From Treponema sp. (lineage in GTDB: Bacteria > Spirochaetota > Spirochaetia > Treponematales > Breznakiellaceae), in the NCBI GenBank assembly GCA_009780545.1, contig WQZW01000134.1:1-5295 (forward strand): a stretch of 5,295 bases of DNA. Reading direction: 5' to 3'. Both the position numbers and the translations under genes were made by a program. Numbering within the stretch: the first letter of the stretch is position 1; each line of letters opens with the position of its first letter. The notes beneath the pieces are model-generated. The model was not told the DNA's origin. It did no database searches and saw nothing but the letters and a program-made list of their open reading frames with translations. Below are positions 4,501 to 5,295 of this stretch, piece by piece.

Positions 4501-5295
4501 CTAAAGCAGCTTCTCCAGCTCGTCCACCAGTTCGCCGAAGACCTTGCAGGCCGCCTTGATCGGTTCCGGTTTGCCCATGTCAACGCCGGCGACCTTGAGG
4601 GCGTCGATGGGGAAGCGGGAGCCGCCGGACTTGAGGAAGGCGAAGTAGTCGTCCCGCTCCTTGGCCCCGCCTTTCAGCACCCTTTCGGAGAGGGCCAGCG
4701 AGGCGGAGATGCCGGTGGCGTACTTGTACACGTAGAAGGCGCGGTAGAAGTGGGGGATGCGCAGGCCTTCCATGTCGCTGTTGGCTTCGAGGACCATTTC
4801 CGGGCCGAAGTACTTTTGGAGGAGCTTGCGGTACTCGGCCCGCAGCACGTCCAGGGTCAGCGGGGTGCCGGATTCCTCCAGGACGTGGGTGCCATGCTCG
4901 AACTCGGCGAACATCGTCTGCCGGTAGAGCGTCGCCAGGATGTCGTCGGCCCGCTTGTTGACCAGGTACAGGCGCAGTTCCTTGTCCCCGGCCTTTTCCG
5001 CCTTCTCCTGCAGGCTTTTGAAGAGCAGGGCCTCGTTGAAGGTGCTGGCGACCTCGGCCTCGAAGATCGTGTAGCCGTAGTGCATGTACGGATTCGACTT
5101 GGACGAATACCAGGAGTGCATCGAATGCCCGCCCTCGTGTGCCAGGGTGAAGATGTCCCGCACGGAATCTTCCTTATAGTTCATCAGGATGTAGGGATCG
5201 CCGGTGAAGCTGCCGGCGGAAAAGGCCCCGGATCGCTTGCCCTTGTTCTCGTAGCGGTCGGCCCAGCGGCCGGAAAGCCCGCCGCAGAGGGTGGA
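4501..5295 (-). CDS. pepF: Oligoendopeptidase F, M3-family zinc peptidase (C-terminal 264 residues, 5' end outside window)
   Basis: The frame is open to the window edge, so the N-terminal half or more of this usually 600-residue cytoplasmic peptidase is missing. The visible part starts STLCGGLSGRWADRYENKGK and runs through the PepF landmark RSGAFSAGSFTGDPYILMNY into the catalytic motif LAHEGGHSMHSWYS. Counting from the window edge, the zinc ligands are His53 and His57 (HEGGH at 5139-5125), with Glu54 as catalytic base. The third ligand is Glu81 in FEAEVASTFNEALL. The substrate-side motif IPHFYRAFYVYKYATGIS follows, with conserved His and Tyr residues. The C-terminus (FGELVDELEKLL, TAG stop) is complete. 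The family cleaves medium-length peptides. An in-frame ATG at 5184 is internal and not the start. The rnf operon is a separate unit beyond a hairpin-filled gap. Confidence 0.93.
   Translation of the reverse strand, partial: STLCGGLSGRWADRYENKGKRSGAFSAGSFTGDPYILMNYKEDSVRDIFTLAHEGGHSMHSWYSSKSNPYMHYGYTIFEAEVASTFNEALLFKSLQEKAEKAGDKELRLYLVNKRADDILATLYRQTMFAEFEHGTHVLEESGTPLTLDVLRAEYRKLLQKYFGPEMVLEANSDMEGLRIPHFYRAFYVYKYATGISASLALSERVLKGGAKERDDYFAFLKSGGSRFPIDALKVAGVDMGKPEPIKAACKVFGELVDELEKLL

Noticed and set aside
1..5295. tRNA or rRNA genes
   Set aside because: I saw no cloverleaf with the usual T-loop sequence and no rRNA-like conserved segments on either strand, although this was by eye only.

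Overview
The window is a GC-rich bacterial stretch in which every convincing gene is on the minus strand. It holds most of an rnf-type membrane electron-transport operon, in the order rnfC-rnfD-rnfG-rnfE-rnfA. The window ends at the probable start of rnfB. Upstream of the operon, about 400 bases away, is the C-terminal part of an M3-family oligoendopeptidase F (pepF). The gene order, the strong AAGGAGG ribosome sites and the dense GC-rich hairpins between genes would fit a spirochaete of the Treponema/Breznakiella group. That placement is inference from memory and is not secure.

Layout from high to low coordinates, which is the direction of transcription: pepF C-terminus with its HEGGH zinc motif (4501-5295, N-terminus outside the window); a gene-free stretch at 4104-4500 filled with palindromes and direct or inverted repeats; rnfC (2760-4103); rnfD (1736-2767, GTG start); rnfG (1284-1745); rnfE (640-1287); rnfA (21-647); and a candidate rnfB start overlapping the rnfA stop. 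The rnf genes overlap one another by 1 to 10 bases, so they are probably translated as one coupled operon.

In a normal Rnf complex, electrons pass between NAD(H) and ferredoxin through FMN on RnfC, Fe-S clusters on RnfC and RnfB, an intramembrane [2Fe-2S] held by RnfA and RnfE cysteines, and covalent FMN on RnfD and RnfG, with ion movement across the membrane. The striking point here is that the folds and landmark motifs of all five subunits are recognisable and the reading frames are intact, yet nearly every cofactor-binding motif is changed. The RnfA and RnfE cluster cysteines are replaced by Gly/Ser/Val. The RnfD and RnfG flavinylation motifs have lost their acceptor threonine. The Gly-rich FMN/NADH loop of RnfC is degenerate. 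Only the two [4Fe-4S] motifs at the RnfC C-terminus are kept. This could be a repurposed, cofactor-poor Rnf-like complex. The comparison rests on by-eye alignment to remembered family sequences and needs a computed alignment.
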